Part shown: one piece after another, positions 8,665 to 17,709 of the stretch
How the letters are laid out: each line of letters opens with the position of its first letter
Position numbering within the stretch: the first letter of the stretch is position 1
DNA from: an uncultured Sphingomonadaceae bacterium
GTDB taxonomy: Bacteria > Pseudomonadota > Alphaproteobacteria > Sphingomonadales > Sphingomonadaceae
NCBI GenBank assembly: GCA_947488625.1
Contig: CANKZR010000001.1
Location: 930,001-994,000 of the forward strand
Direction of reading: 5' to 3'
Length of the DNA: 64,000 nucleotides
Notes under the pieces: generated by a model
What the model was told of the DNA's origin: nothing
Databases searched by the model: none
The model's input: only the letters and a program-made list of their open reading frames with translations
Program-made: the position numbers and the translations under genes

Positions 8665-10038
8665 TCAGCTTTCGGCGTCAGCCGCCTGTGCTTCCGCGCG
8701 CGTCGCCAGCCATTCTTCCAGCCACTTGATCGTGTAATTGCCGCTCAGCACGTCAGGCTGCTTCAACAATTCCTGATGGAGCGGGATCGAGGTTTTTACA
8801 CCCTGGATCACCATCTCTTCCAACGCGCGGCGCAAGCGCATCAGGCACCCCTCACGCGTGCGACCGTAAACGATCAGCTTGGCAATCATGGAATCGTAGT
8901 AGGGAGGGATAGTGTAACCCGCGTAGAGGCCGCTATCCACGCGCACATGCATACCGCCAGCCTGGTGATAATACTCGATCTTGCCGGGGCTGGGGGCAAA
9001 GGTGAACGGGTCTTCGGCATTGATCCGGCATTCGATGGCGTGACCGGTGAAAACGATATCTTCCTGCTTCACCGACAGATCCTTGCCATCGGCGATGCGG
9101 ATTTGTTCGCGCACCAGATCCATGCCGGTGATCGCTTCGGTAACCGGATGTTCCACCTGCAGGCGGGTGTTCATCTCGATGAAATAGAACTCGCCGTTCT
9201 CCCACAGGAACTCGATCGTGCCCGCGCCGCGATATTCCATCGCCGCCATGGCATCGGCCACGATGCCGCCCATGCGCAGGCGATCTTCCTGTGAGATAAC
9301 AGGCGACGGCGCTTCCTCGAACACCTTCTGGTGGCGGCGCTGCAAGGAACAATCGCGCTCGCCCAGGTGGATGGCATTGCCGCGGCCGTCGCCGAACACC
9401 TGGAATTCGATATGGCGCGGATTGCCGAGGTATTTTTCCAGATACATCGTGTCGTCGCCGAACGCGGACTTCGCCTCGTTCATGGCCTGCTTCACGAGCG
9501 GCTCGAGTTGGTCCTCGCTCGGGATGACCTTCATGCCGCGCCCGCCACCGCCGCTGGCGGCCTTGGCCAGTACGGGATAGCCGATTTCGGCGGCGACTTC
9601 GCGCATCTCGTCAAAATCGGAGACGGCACCATCGCTGCCGGGTACGAGAGGAAGGCCCAGAGCTCCGGCTGTTTTCTTTGCCTGCACCTTGTCGCCCATG
9701 GTGCGGATATGTTCGGGCTTCGGACCGATCCACGCAATGTCATGCGCTTCAACGATGTCGGCGAACTTCGCGTTCTCTGACAGGAAGCCGTAGCCAGGGT
9801 GGATCGCATCGGCCCCGGTGATTTCCGCAGCAGAGATGATCGCCGCGTGGTTCAGATAGCTTTCCGTGGCAGACGGCGGACCGATGCAGACCGCATGATC
9901 TGCCAGACGCACATGCATGGCATCGGCATCGGCGGTGGAGTGGACCGCCACCGTCTCTATGCCCATTTCATGCGCGGCGCGGTGAATGCGCAACGCGATT
10001 TCACCGCGGTTGGCGATCAGGATGCGGGAAATGCCCAT
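8665..10038 (-). CDS. accC: Acetyl-CoA carboxylase, biotin carboxylase subunit
   Basis: A 457-residue ATP-grasp enzyme that carboxylates the biotin carried by AccB using ATP and bicarbonate, the first half-reaction of malonyl-CoA formation for fatty acid synthesis. It opens with ILIANRGEIALRIHRAAHEM. The glycine-rich ATP lid KAASGGGGRGMKVI lies near residue 160, and the catalytic loop MNTRLQVEHPVTEAITG near 290. The length matches the family. It is the last gene of the minus-strand aroQ-accB-accC group, 12 bases after accB, an arrangement common in proteobacteria. Confidence 0.98.
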   Translation of the reverse strand: MGISRILIANRGEIALRIHRAAHEMGIETVAVHSTADADAMHVRLADHAVCIGPPSATESYLNHAAIISAAEITGADAIHPGYGFLSENAKFADIVEAHDIAWIGPKPEHIRTMGDKVQAKKTAGALGLPLVPGSDGAVSDFDEMREVAAEIGYPVLAKAASGGGGRGMKVIPSEDQLEPLVKQAMNEAKSAFGDDTMYLEKYLGNPRHIEFQVFGDGRGNAIHLGERDCSLQRRHQKVFEEAPSPVISQEDRLRMGGIVADAMAAMEYRGAGTIEFLWENGEFYFIEMNTRLQVEHPVTEAITGMDLVREQIRIADGKDLSVKQEDIVFTGHAIECRINAEDPFTFAPSPGKIEYYHQAGGMHVRVDSGLYAGYTIPPYYDSMIAKLIVYGRTREGCLMRLRRALEEMVIQGVKTSIPLHQELLKQPDVLSGNYTIKWLEEWLATRAEAQAADAES

Positions 10039-10050
10039 TTTGTGCGCCCC

Positions 10051-10545
10051 CTATGCAACGATGGCGAGGGGCTGGTCGAATTCAACCGGTTCGCCATTGC
10101 CGATCATCATTTCCTTCACCGTGCCATCCTTGGTGGCAGTGATCGGGTTCATCACCTTCATGGCTTCAACGATCAGCAGGGTATCGCCGGCCTTCACGCT
10201 GTCACCCACTTTCACGAAGTTGGGCGAGCCGGGATCGGGAGCCAGATAGGCTGTGCCGACCATCGGCGATTTTACCGCGTTGGCAAGATCGACAGGTGCA
10301 TCGCCATCCGGTGCGGCGTCCGTCGTGGATGAAGCTGGCGCAGGCGCTGCCGGTGCCGCAGGCGCGACATGCGATACGGGCGCGCTGGCCACGGCCGCGC
10401 GCGAGACGCGGATCTTGCGATCATCGTCCTCCACCTCGATTTCGGTCAGGCCGGTTTCGGCCAGGATATCGGCCAGTTCGCGAACCAGCGCGGTATCGAC
10501 GCTCAGTCCCCCCTTGCGGGCGGTAGTTGCCTTCTTCTCAGGCAT
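10051..10545 (-). CDS. accB: Acetyl-CoA carboxylase, biotin carboxyl carrier protein
   Basis: A 164-residue BCCP. An N-terminal helical region contains VRELADILAETGLTEIEVED. A flexible Ala/Pro linker spans about residues 52-82. The C-terminal biotinyl domain (about 88-164) has the biotin-accepting lysine K130 in EAMKVMNPI. That motif reads AMKVM rather than the textbook AMKM, the usual variant in AccB. The biotin shuttles between AccC and the carboxyltransferase. It lies between aroQ and accC. Confidence 0.97.
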   Translation of the reverse strand: MPEKKATTARKGGLSVDTALVRELADILAETGLTEIEVEDDDRKIRVSRAAVASAPVSHVAPAAPAAPAPASSTTDAAPDGDAPVDLANAVKSPMVGTAYLAPDPGSPNFVKVGDSVKAGDTLLIVEAMKVMNPITATKDGTVKEMMIGNGEPVEFDQPLAIVA

Positions 10546-10648
10546 GTATTCCCCGTTTCTGCGACCATTGTCAGGAGTATCTGCGGCTAGAGCCTGTCGC
10601 GCCGCAAGGCAAGTGTCACGGCGACGTCATGCTGCCGCGACAGCGGCT

Positions 10649-11083
10649 TCAAAGCTTTGCGGCAGCATCCAGCGCGAGTTCGTATCCGAAAGCGCCAAAG
10701 CCCGCGATGGAGCCAAGCGCCGCCATGCCGACATAGCTTTTATGACGGTAGGCTTCGCGCGCGGCGGGATTGGAAATGTGCACTTCTATCACCGGTGTCT
10801 TGATCGACCGAATTGCGTCGTAAAGCGCCAGCGATGTGTGGGTGAGGGCGCCTGCATTGACGATCACCGCCTTGGCCCCGTCAGCCTGCGCTTCGTGCAA
10901 CCAGTCGACCAGATGGCCCTCGTGATTGGACTGGCGCATCTCGATCTCGATACCGAGCGGCCTTGCGCGATCTTCCAGGCGGGAGGCGATATCGTCCAGC
11001 GTTTCGGCGCCGTAGATTTCGGGCTCTCTCACGCCAAGCAGGTTCAGATTGGGTCCGTTGAGGACAAAAACAGTATCAGTCAT
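10649..11083 (-). CDS. aroQ: Type II 3-dehydroquinate dehydratase
   Basis: A 144-residue enzyme of the shikimate pathway that dehydrates 3-dehydroquinate to 3-dehydroshikimate. Type II signatures are all visible: GPNLNLLGVREPEIYG with catalytic Tyr24, the Asn76/His82 region VNAGALTHTS, the general acid His102 in EVHISNP, and REAYRHKSYV. The enzyme forms a dodecamer in known members. It is the first gene of the aroQ-accB-accC group, with about 100 bases before accB. The shikimate-fatty-acid gene pairing is widespread in proteobacteria. Confidence 0.97.
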   Translation of the reverse strand: MTDTVFVLNGPNLNLLGVREPEIYGAETLDDIASRLEDRARPLGIEIEMRQSNHEGHLVDWLHEAQADGAKAVIVNAGALTHTSLALYDAIRSIKTPVIEVHISNPAAREAYRHKSYVGMAALGSIAGFGAFGYELALDAAAKL

Positions 11084-11151
11084 GTTTGCAGCCCTTAGCC
11101 GCCCGGGAGGGGTGCGGCCAAGGGCTGATTGCGTCTAACGGCGCGAGAAGA

Positions 11152-11565
11152 CTATTTCTCGACGCCCTTCACCTTGCCCCATTGGCGCGCGGCTGTGTAG
11201 CCGAGGTAGCCGGTGCCAAACAGCGCATAGAGCGGCTCGGGAAGCCCTCCGAGGTAGTCGTTCATGCCCTTGGCGATGTCATGCGCGGTAATGGGCGAAA
11301 CGGCGGACAATATTCCCATTGGCAGCGCCGTCAGCAGCAGGATGTACATGACATATAGAAAGCTGGGGCGGGCCCGGCTTGTCCATGGGTCTTTCGAACT
11401 CGCTTCTGCAATGATGGCTGACAGGCGCGCCTCGATTCGTTGCATTTCCTGTGTGCCTTCCAGCTTTATCAGCTCGATCTTGGCCTGTGCCCGCGCTTCC
11501 TTGTCGGGAATGATCTTGTCGATGATGGAGGCGATGGGACCGATGAGGGATTCGATGATAGCCAT
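11152..11565 (-). CDS. Holin of the 3TMs phage/GTA family
   Basis: A 137-residue protein starting MAIIESLIGPIASIIDKIIP. This start was chosen because the conserved region begins there; longer frames add a basic, unrelated extension. The middle is a charged helix (KEARAQAKIELIKLEGTQEM). It is followed by WTSRARPSFLYVMYILLL and two further hydrophobic stretches, ending in YTAARQWGKVKGVEK. This matches the three-TM holin family found in phages and gene transfer agents, which permeabilises the inner membrane for endolysin release. No other phage gene is nearby, so it is an orphan or a host-adapted relic. Confidence 0.8.
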   Translation of the reverse strand: MAIIESLIGPIASIIDKIIPDKEARAQAKIELIKLEGTQEMQRIEARLSAIIAEASSKDPWTSRARPSFLYVMYILLLTALPMGILSAVSPITAHDIAKGMNDYLGGLPEPLYALFGTGYLGYTAARQWGKVKGVEK

Positions 11566-11702
11566 AAGGTGCTGGTTCCGCTTGTTTTTGAAAGTCGCGA
11601 GCCTGTGCGGTCCCTTGCAGGCAGTAGGAAAGGGGCCTACGGGATTGATCGCCACGATGCGATGAGCGAGAAAAGGACCTAGCCAGATGCGGAGGAGTGT
11701 AA

Positions 11703-13007
11703 TTGAGCAAAGCCGAGCGATATTCGAAGGGTGCTATCGCGCTGCACTGGCTGATCGCGCTGGCGCTGGCGGGGCAGATCGCGCTGGGCTTCGCAATGCC
11801 GAAGGACGCCAGCGGCTTTGCGCAATACCAGCTGCACAAGTCCATCGGCATCACCATTCTTGTGCTCAGCCTTCTGCGACTGGGCTGGCGTTTCACCCAC
11901 CCGCGCCCCGCGCCATTGGAGGGCGGATTTACCGGTTTCCTCGCCAGCGCAGTGCATGCAGGCTTTTACGTTTTCATGATTGCAATGCCGCTGACGGGCT
12001 GGGTTCTGGTTTCGACAGATGCGATGGACGTGCCGACCTTGCTTTTCGGCGTGGTGCCACTACCGCATTTGCCACTGGCCGAGGGAATGAACGGGCTGGC
12101 GCGTGACGCCCATGAATGGCTGGCGTGGGGCGGCCTGGCATTGTTTGCGCTACACGTGGCGGGCGCCATGCGGCACCATTTCGTGATGCGGGACGGATTG
12201 TTAACGCGCATGAGCCCCCGGGGCAGCGGGTTCACGCTTGTCATGCTGGCAGCCGTATTGCTGACAGGCGGCGCCATATTCGCGGCGCAGGGCGGGTTCA
12301 CCCAGCGCGAGGAGCACGATCACGCGACCGACCACGCGCCCGCTACGCAAGCGACCGACGAGGGCCCAACGCTTGCTGACGACGGACACGATCACGTGCA
12401 TGAGGATGAGGCGGGTAATATCGCCGGAGAAGATGCCAAACAGGTTGAGATCGATGAGCCCGAGCAAGGGGCGACCGACGAAGAAGGCGTGGCATCCGAA
12501 GCCGTAGAGCCTGCCGGTCCGCCGCCGAGCTGGGAAATCCAGCCCGGTGCAAGCCTGCGCTTCAGCGTCGATAACGCTGGCAACATGTTAAATGGCAACT
12601 TTGCCAATTGGCGAGGTGATATCGTGATGGACCCCGCCGCGCCGCAAAGCGCCGAGATTACCATTACCGTCGATCTGGCCAGCGCCAGCCTTGGCGATGC
12701 AACACAGGATAACATGCTACGCGGCGGCAATTTCCTTGATACTTCCGCCTATCCGCAGGCCACCTGGCGCAGCACCAACGTGCGCCGCGTATCGGGCAAC
12801 CGCTACGAAGCTGACGGCACCCTTTCGCTCAAAGGCGCAAGTCGTCCGCAGCGGATAGTTTTCACGCTGGAGGGCAGCGGAAGCCGTCGGTCCGTCAACG
12901 GCAGCGCGCGCATCGATCGTACAGCGTTTTCTGTCGGTACAGGCTCGAATGCCGACAATTTGGCAGGTACAGTCAATCTCTCATTCGCTTTTGACGCCAC
13001 ATCCTGA
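11703..13007 (+). CDS. Cytochrome b561 - YceI fusion protein
   Basis: A 434-residue fusion. Residues 1-200 form a four-helix cytochrome b561 domain with likely haem histidines in ALHWLIA (H15), QLHKSIG and HEWLAWGGLALFALHVAG. A fifth hydrophobic segment (about 180-200) precedes a linker rich in His, Asp and Glu (about 205-265) with REEHDHATDHA and DGHDHVHEDEAG. The rest (about 270-434) is a YceI lipocalin-like domain, which binds polyprenoid-type ligands in known members, and should be periplasmic. The start is a TTG with GGAGGAG just upstream. It probably links quinone electron transfer to a periplasmic isoprenoid or antioxidant carrier; the acidic linker may bind metal. That role is inferred. 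Confidence 0.9.
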   Translation: MSKAERYSKGAIALHWLIALALAGQIALGFAMPKDASGFAQYQLHKSIGITILVLSLLRLGWRFTHPRPAPLEGGFTGFLASAVHAGFYVFMIAMPLTGWVLVSTDAMDVPTLLFGVVPLPHLPLAEGMNGLARDAHEWLAWGGLALFALHVAGAMRHHFVMRDGLLTRMSPRGSGFTLVMLAAVLLTGGAIFAAQGGFTQREEHDHATDHAPATQATDEGPTLADDGHDHVHEDEAGNIAGEDAKQVEIDEPEQGATDEEGVASEAVEPAGPPPSWEIQPGASLRFSVDNAGNMLNGNFANWRGDIVMDPAAPQSAEITITVDLASASLGDATQDNMLRGGNFLDTSAYPQATWRSTNVRRVSGNRYEADGTLSLKGASRPQRIVFTLEGSGSRRSVNGSARIDRTAFSVGTGSNADNLAGTVNLSFAFDATS

Positions 13008-13125
13008 TCGCCGATGCATCTTGCACAAGCCTGTCACCATTGCGCCAGCGCGTATTTGCCAGAAGGGTGTCACTGCAGAGACCTGGATACATCGAGTCTA
13101 ACCGAATTATTTCGATAGGAATGCC

Positions 13126-14415
13126 ATGACCGACCACAAGATCGAAACGCTCACCATTCACGCCGGGCAGCAGCCTGATCCCACCACCAATGCGCGAATT
13201 ACGCCGATCTATCAGACGGCGAGCTATGTTTTCGACGATGCCGAACATGCAGCGAACCTGTTCGCGCTCAAGGAATTCGGCAATATCTACAGTCGGATCA
13301 TGAATCCAACCAACGATGCGCTGGAGCAGAAGATCGCCGCGCTGGAAGGGGGCGTCGGCGCGCTGGGCGTGGCGTCCGGCCATGCCGCGCAGCTGATCGC
13401 TTTCCACACGCTGATGGAGACAGGCTGCAACATCGTGGCAGCGAACAAGCTTTATGGCGGATCGCTCAACCAGATGGGGGAGGCGTTCAAGAAGTTCGGT
13501 TGGGAAACCCGCTTCGTCGATGCGGACGATCCGGAAAATATCCGCGCAGCAATGGACGACATGACGCGCTGCGTCTTTATCGAAAGTCTCGCCAATCCGG
13601 GTGGGGTCGTCACCGATATTGCCGCGATTGCCGATGTGGCGCACGAAGGCGGCGTGCCACTCATCGTGGACAACACGATGGCCAGCCCCGCGCTGTGCCG
13701 CCCGTTCGAACACGGCGCGGATATCGTCACGCATTCCACCACCAAGTTCCTGAACGGCCATGGCAATTCCATTGGCGGCGTGATCGTGGATAGTGGCAAG
13801 TTCGACTGGAAGGCGCAGGGCGACAAGTTCCCCAGCCTGACGCAGCCGAACGGCTCCTATCACGGCGCGGTGCTGGTGGAGGCGCTGGAGCCCATCGGCC
13901 CGATCGCCTTCATCGTTGCCTGCCGCGTGCTTGGCTTGCGTGATCTGGGCCCGGCAATGGCACCACAGAACGCCTGGCTGGCGCTGACGGGCATGGAAAC
14001 GCTTGCCCTGCGGATGGAGAGACATTGCGACAATGCGCTGGCGGTAGCCAAATGGCTGCAGAACCATGAAAAGATCGAATGGGTCAGCTACGCCGGTCTG
14101 GATGACAACGAGTACAAGCCGCTGGCGGACAAGTACCTTGGCGGCAAGGGCGGGGCAGTGTTCACCTTCGGCGTGAAGGGCGGATACGACGCGGGCGTGA
14201 AGCTGGTGCAGGGGGTGGAGCTGTTCAGCCACCTTGCCAATATCGGCGACACCCGCTCGCTCATCATCCATCCGGCATCCACGACTCACAGCCAGCTTGA
14301 GGGCGATGCACTGGTGGCAGCGGGCGCCGGGCCGGACGTGGTGCGCATCTCCGTCGGGATCGAACACGTCGACGATATCATCGCAGACCTGGAGAAGGGG
14401 CTTGCCAGCATTTGA
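13126..14415 (+). CDS. metY: O-acetylhomoserine sulfhydrylase (PLP enzyme)
   Basis: A 429-residue Cys/Met-metabolism PLP enzyme that makes homocysteine from O-acetylhomoserine and sulfide. The start is typical (ETLTIHAGQQPDPTTNAR), followed by PIYQTASYVF and YSRIMNPT. The PLP-binding lysine is K207 in HSTTKFLNGHG and its aspartate lies in LIVDNTMASP. The length of about 430 with insertions relative to cystathionine enzymes (about 390) favours MetY over MetB/MetC or MetZ. I looked for a SAM-II riboswitch in the 118-base leader and saw none. The gene is monocistronic in this window. Confidence 0.95.
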   Translation: MTDHKIETLTIHAGQQPDPTTNARITPIYQTASYVFDDAEHAANLFALKEFGNIYSRIMNPTNDALEQKIAALEGGVGALGVASGHAAQLIAFHTLMETGCNIVAANKLYGGSLNQMGEAFKKFGWETRFVDADDPENIRAAMDDMTRCVFIESLANPGGVVTDIAAIADVAHEGGVPLIVDNTMASPALCRPFEHGADIVTHSTTKFLNGHGNSIGGVIVDSGKFDWKAQGDKFPSLTQPNGSYHGAVLVEALEPIGPIAFIVACRVLGLRDLGPAMAPQNAWLALTGMETLALRMERHCDNALAVAKWLQNHEKIEWVSYAGLDDNEYKPLADKYLGGKGGAVFTFGVKGGYDAGVKLVQGVELFSHLANIGDTRSLIIHPASTTHSQLEGDALVAAGAGPDVVRISVGIEHVDDIIADLEKGLASI

Positions 14416-14690
14416 GATTGGCAGGGCAATTCTTTCGCTTTCTGCCTTGCGGAATCGTAACCCGATGACGGCTGCTATCATCGAACGGGCATAACGGACT
14501 TTAGGGCAGGTTTTGCGATTCCTCTTGGATTTGGCGCTGGCGGCCTTATTCAGGTGAATGCGGATACCGGGCCCCTCTGGCGGGCGGCGAAAGCCTCTCG
14601 TGATGTCGGACCGCATCGGACAGCCGATGCAGTTTATCAGGGGCGTACTCCTCCGATCTCATCGGCAGACAAGAGAAGAGGAGAATACTT

Positions 14691-15425
14691 ATGACTACGC
14701 GCAGGAAATTTATCGGCGGGGTCGGCGCTGCGGGCGCTGCTACGTTTGTTGGCGGGCAGCCAGCCTTTGCTCAGAACAGCGATGGTGGCCTTACGCCTGC
14801 CCCTCTGGCGACGGACCTGACCCCGCAACAGGCGCTGGATTTCCTGCGCGAAGGCAATGCCGCATTCCTGCGCGGCGATCAGACCCGCGTGCTTACAAGC
14901 GCACAGCGTCGGCTGGATCTGGCACGTGGCCAGTCCCCCTTTGCTGCCTATGTCACCTGCTCCGACAGCCGCGTGCCGCCCGAATTGCTGTTCGGTCGCG
15001 GGCTGGGCGAATTGTTCATCATTCGCAACGCGGGCAACACGGTCGATACAGTTGCGCTGGGATCGATCGAATACGCCGTGGCGCAGCTCAATACGCCACT
15101 GGTCGTCGTAATGGGCCACGAAAGCTGCGGAGCGGTGGATGCAGCAACGAAGGTCGTGACCGAGAATGCCACGTTCCCCGGATCGATCGGGCCAATGGTA
15201 GAGCCGATCATTCCAGCAGTGCTGAGCGTTCGTGACGAGCCGGGCGATCTGCTGGATAACTCCGTACGCGCAAACGTGCGCCGCGTGGTGAGACAGCTAC
15301 GCAGCCAGACGGACCCCATCATGCTTGAACCGCAGCAGGAAGGCAGGCTGTGGGTGGTTGGTGCCTATTACCATCTCGATACGGGCGAGGTTGACTTCTT
15401 CGACCTGCCCGAGGGGGCGGAATAG
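14691..15425 (+). CDS. Tat-exported beta-carbonic anhydrase
   Basis: A 244-residue beta-class carbonic anhydrase interconverting CO2 and bicarbonate. Zinc ligands are C90 (in CSDSR, with the D92-R94 dyad), H143 and C146 in MGHESCGAV. The N-terminus is [15 protein letters not shown] with a hydrophobic stretch and PAFAQ, a twin-arginine signal, so the folded zinc enzyme should be periplasmic rather than cytoplasmic. GAGGAG precedes the ATG. The 275 bases upstream contain no recognisable gene. A strong bidirectional hairpin follows the stop. Confidence 0.94.
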   Translation: MTTRRKFIGGVGAAGAATFVGGQPAFAQNSDGGLTPAPLATDLTPQQALDFLREGNAAFLRGDQTRVLTSAQRRLDLARGQSPFAAYVTCSDSRVPPELLFGRGLGELFIIRNAGNTVDTVALGSIEYAVAQLNTPLVVVMGHESCGAVDAATKVVTENATFPGSIGPMVEPIIPAVLSVRDEPGDLLDNSVRANVRRVVRQLRSQTDPIMLEPQQEGRLWVVGAYYHLDTGEVDFFDLPEGAE

Positions 15426-15440
15426 GCCGCATCGCATTGC

Positions 15441-15488
15441 AACAAAAAAGGCCGGCAGTGTCACGAGGACGCTGCCGGCCTTTTTGTT
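15441..15488. terminator. Bidirectional intrinsic terminator after the carbonic anhydrase gene
   Basis: Two arms, AAAAAGGCCGGCAG and CTGCCGGCCTTTTTG, form a long GC-rich hairpin with A-tracts on one side and T-tracts on the other. A further few bases pair with one G-T wobble. It can end transcription of the carbonic anhydrase gene (+) and of the tRNA-Pro gene (-). Confidence 0.9.
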
Positions 15489-15495
15489 AAACCAC

Positions 15496-15572
15496 TGGTC
15501 GGGAAGACAGGATTCGAACCTGCGACCCCCACACCCCCAGTGTGATGCGCTACCAGGCTGCGCTACTTCCCG
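15496..15572 (-). tRNA. tRNA-Pro (GGG)
   Basis: Read on the minus strand this is a 77-base cloverleaf with CCA. The acceptor CGGGAAG pairs with CTTCCCG, the D arm GTAGCGCAGCCTGGTAGCGC is the proline type, the anticodon loop CTGGGGG gives GGG, and the T arm is GCAGGTTCGAATCCTGT. It faces the carbonic anhydrase gene across the shared terminator. Confidence 0.96.
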
Positions 15573-15749
15573 AGCCCAGTGGAGAGCGGCCCTATAGTTG
15601 TCCATTTCCGGTCTGGCAACCACCTCGATTGCCTCAATTTGTCAATGCTGCTAGGCGCGCTCCGCAATGTGCCGTGGAGGGGCGACACTTGAACCTCGCG
15701 TCGGCCTCCCCACTCTACTATTTCCAATGTTCGGGATGGACCTCGATTG

Positions 15750-16073
15750 ATGTTTGATATTCTTTCCGCCGCAGCCGCCGCTGATGCGCCTCCGGGCTGG
15801 CTGCAGTTCCTGCCTATCGTCGGCATGATCGTGATTTTCTGGTTCCTGCTGTTCCGCCCGCAGATGAAGCGAGCCAAGGAACACCAGCAGAAGGTCGAGA
15901 GTCTGAAGAAGAACGACCAGGTGGTTACCGCAGGCGGCCTTGTGGGCAAGGTCGTGAAGGTGGACGATACCTACGCCGAAGTCGAAATCGCACAGGGCAC
16001 GCGGGTGAAAGTGGTGAAGAGCACCATTGGCGATATCCTGAAGCCGGGCGGCGCCAAGCCTGCCAACGACTGA
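15750..16073 (+). CDS. yajC: Preprotein translocase accessory subunit YajC
   Basis: A 107-residue single-pass membrane protein. The transmembrane helix FLPIVGMIVIFWFLLFRPQ (about residues 20-38) is followed by the family's RPQMKRAKEH motif and a cytoplasmic domain with VVTAGGLVGKVVKV. YajC joins SecD and SecF in the holotranslocon that assists SecYEG. ATG 15750 was taken over an in-frame TTG one codon upstream. It is the first gene of yajC-secD-secF, 22 bases before secD. Confidence 0.97.
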   Translation: MFDILSAAAAADAPPGWLQFLPIVGMIVIFWFLLFRPQMKRAKEHQQKVESLKKNDQVVTAGGLVGKVVKVDDTYAEVEIAQGTRVKVVKSTIGDILKPGGAKPAND

Positions 16074-16095
16074 TCATACTGGCGGATAGCTGACC

Positions 16096-17694
16096 ATGCT
16101 CGATTTTCCTCTCTGGAAGCGTATCTCGCTCTGGGCCATCACGCTGTTGCTGGCGCTGGCGGCGATACCTTCCATCACCTCGCTTTCGGGCGTGGACCTG
16201 CCGGAATGGGCTGACGGACCAGAAGTGAACCTGGGCCTGGACCTTGCCGGCGGCAGTCATATCCTGCTGGAAGCAGACCCCTCACAGGTCGCCGCGCAGC
16301 GGTTGGAAACCATGGAGGAGAACGTTCGCGGGCTCCTGCGTGACGCAGAACCGCGCATTCGCATTGGCGACGTTTCCACGGCAAACGAACGCCTTTCCTT
16401 CATGATGGAGGATGCGAGCGAGATTGACCGCGCGCGCGAAATCCTGACACCCCTGATAAACGGTCAGGGGCTGGTGCGCGAATGGAACCTCGCCGTGATG
16501 GACGGCAATCGCATGGTTCTAACCCAGACCGAACAGGGTCTGGACCAGGCTGTGACCGATGCGATGGATTCGGCCACGGACGTGGTGCGCCGCCGTATCG
16601 ACGATCTGGGTACGCGAGAGCCGACGATCATCCGCCAGGGCGACACCCGCATCGTGGTGCAGGTTCCCGGCCTCGAAGATCCGCAGCAGTTGAAAGACCT
16701 TCTGGGTCAGACGGCACGGCTGGAATTCAAGCTGGTCGACGCCAATGCGCTGCCAAGCGACATTGCGCAGGGCGTCGCCAACCCCGGCAGTGAACTCGTA
16801 CCCTATGCCGATGACAGCGATTTTGCCGGCCAGTTCGAAGCGGTACGCCGCCTCGGCGGTATTCGCGGAGATAGCCTGACCGGCGCGCAGCAAAGCTTCG
16901 ACGCGCAGACCAACGAGCCTGTTGTTTCCATAACGTTCGACGCTCAGGGCGGGGCACGCTTTGCCCAGCTTTCTACCGAGAACGTGGGACGCCGCTTCGC
17001 CATCATCCTCGATGACGAGGTTATATCCGCGCCCAACTTCAACGAACCGATTCTTTCGGGCAGCGCGCAGATTTCCGGTGGCTTCACCGTCGAAAGCGCC
17101 AATGCCCTGGCGATCTCGCTTCGCTCTGGCGCGCTGCCGGTGGACCTTACCATTATCGAAGAACGCACCGTCGGGCCTGACCTTGGTCGCGATTCAATCG
17201 TGGCAGGCGCGCTGGCAATGGGCGTGGGTTCGCTGCTGGTGGTGCTCCTGATGATCGCCACCTACGGCCGCTTCGGTGTCTATGCCACCATCGCGCTGGG
17301 TTTCAACGTGCTGATGGTGCTGGGCATCATGGCGTTCATGAACACCACGCTCACGCTACCCGGCATTGCCGGTTTCGTGCTGACGATTGGCGCGGCGGTG
17401 GATGCCAACGTGCTTATCAGCGAACGCATCCGTGAGGAGCGGCGACGCGGCAGGCGGGTGGTTGCCGCAGTGGAAAATGGCTACAAGGAAGCCAGCCGCG
17501 CCATTTACGATGCCAACGTCACCAACTTCATCGCCGGTGTGCTGCTGTTCCTGTTCGGCAGCGGCCCGGTACGCGGCTTTGCCGTCGTGCTGATCATCGG
17601 CCTGTTCACTTCGGTCTTCACCGCGGTGGTGCTCACCCGCATGTGGGTTGCCGGTTGGCTGCGCGACAAGCGCCCCGCCGAAATCAATGTGTAA
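16096..17694 (+). CDS. secD: Protein translocase subunit SecD
   Basis: A 532-residue RND-type inner-membrane protein. TM1 lies near the N-terminus (ISLWAITLLLALAAIPSI), followed by VNLGLDLAGGSHILLE, the family D1 motif. A large periplasmic domain follows (about 60-360), then five helices; TM4-type motifs include GAAVDANVLISERIREERR. SecD and SecF use the proton gradient to pull exported proteins through SecYEG from the periplasmic side. It sits 15 bases before secF and reaches the family's usual length. Confidence 0.98.
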   Translation: MLDFPLWKRISLWAITLLLALAAIPSITSLSGVDLPEWADGPEVNLGLDLAGGSHILLEADPSQVAAQRLETMEENVRGLLRDAEPRIRIGDVSTANERLSFMMEDASEIDRAREILTPLINGQGLVREWNLAVMDGNRMVLTQTEQGLDQAVTDAMDSATDVVRRRIDDLGTREPTIIRQGDTRIVVQVPGLEDPQQLKDLLGQTARLEFKLVDANALPSDIAQGVANPGSELVPYADDSDFAGQFEAVRRLGGIRGDSLTGAQQSFDAQTNEPVVSITFDAQGGARFAQLSTENVGRRFAIILDDEVISAPNFNEPILSGSAQISGGFTVESANALAISLRSGALPVDLTIIEERTVGPDLGRDSIVAGALAMGVGSLLVVLLMIATYGRFGVYATIALGFNVLMVLGIMAFMNTTLTLPGIAGFVLTIGAAVDANVLISERIREERRRGRRVVAAVENGYKEASRAIYDANVTNFIAGVLLFLFGSGPVRGFAVVLIIGLFTSVFTAVVLTRMWVAGWLRDKRPAEINV

Positions 17695-17709
17695 GGGGAG
17701 GGGAAAACA

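Noticed and set aside
13008-13125. Possible SAM-II riboswitch ahead of metY
   Set aside because: The leader lacks the conserved pseudoknot segments of SAM-II and of SAM/SAH motifs.
12973-14616. Long minus-strand open frame opposite metY
   Set aside because: It is the antisense of a clearly identified PLP enzyme gene and has no recognisable domain.
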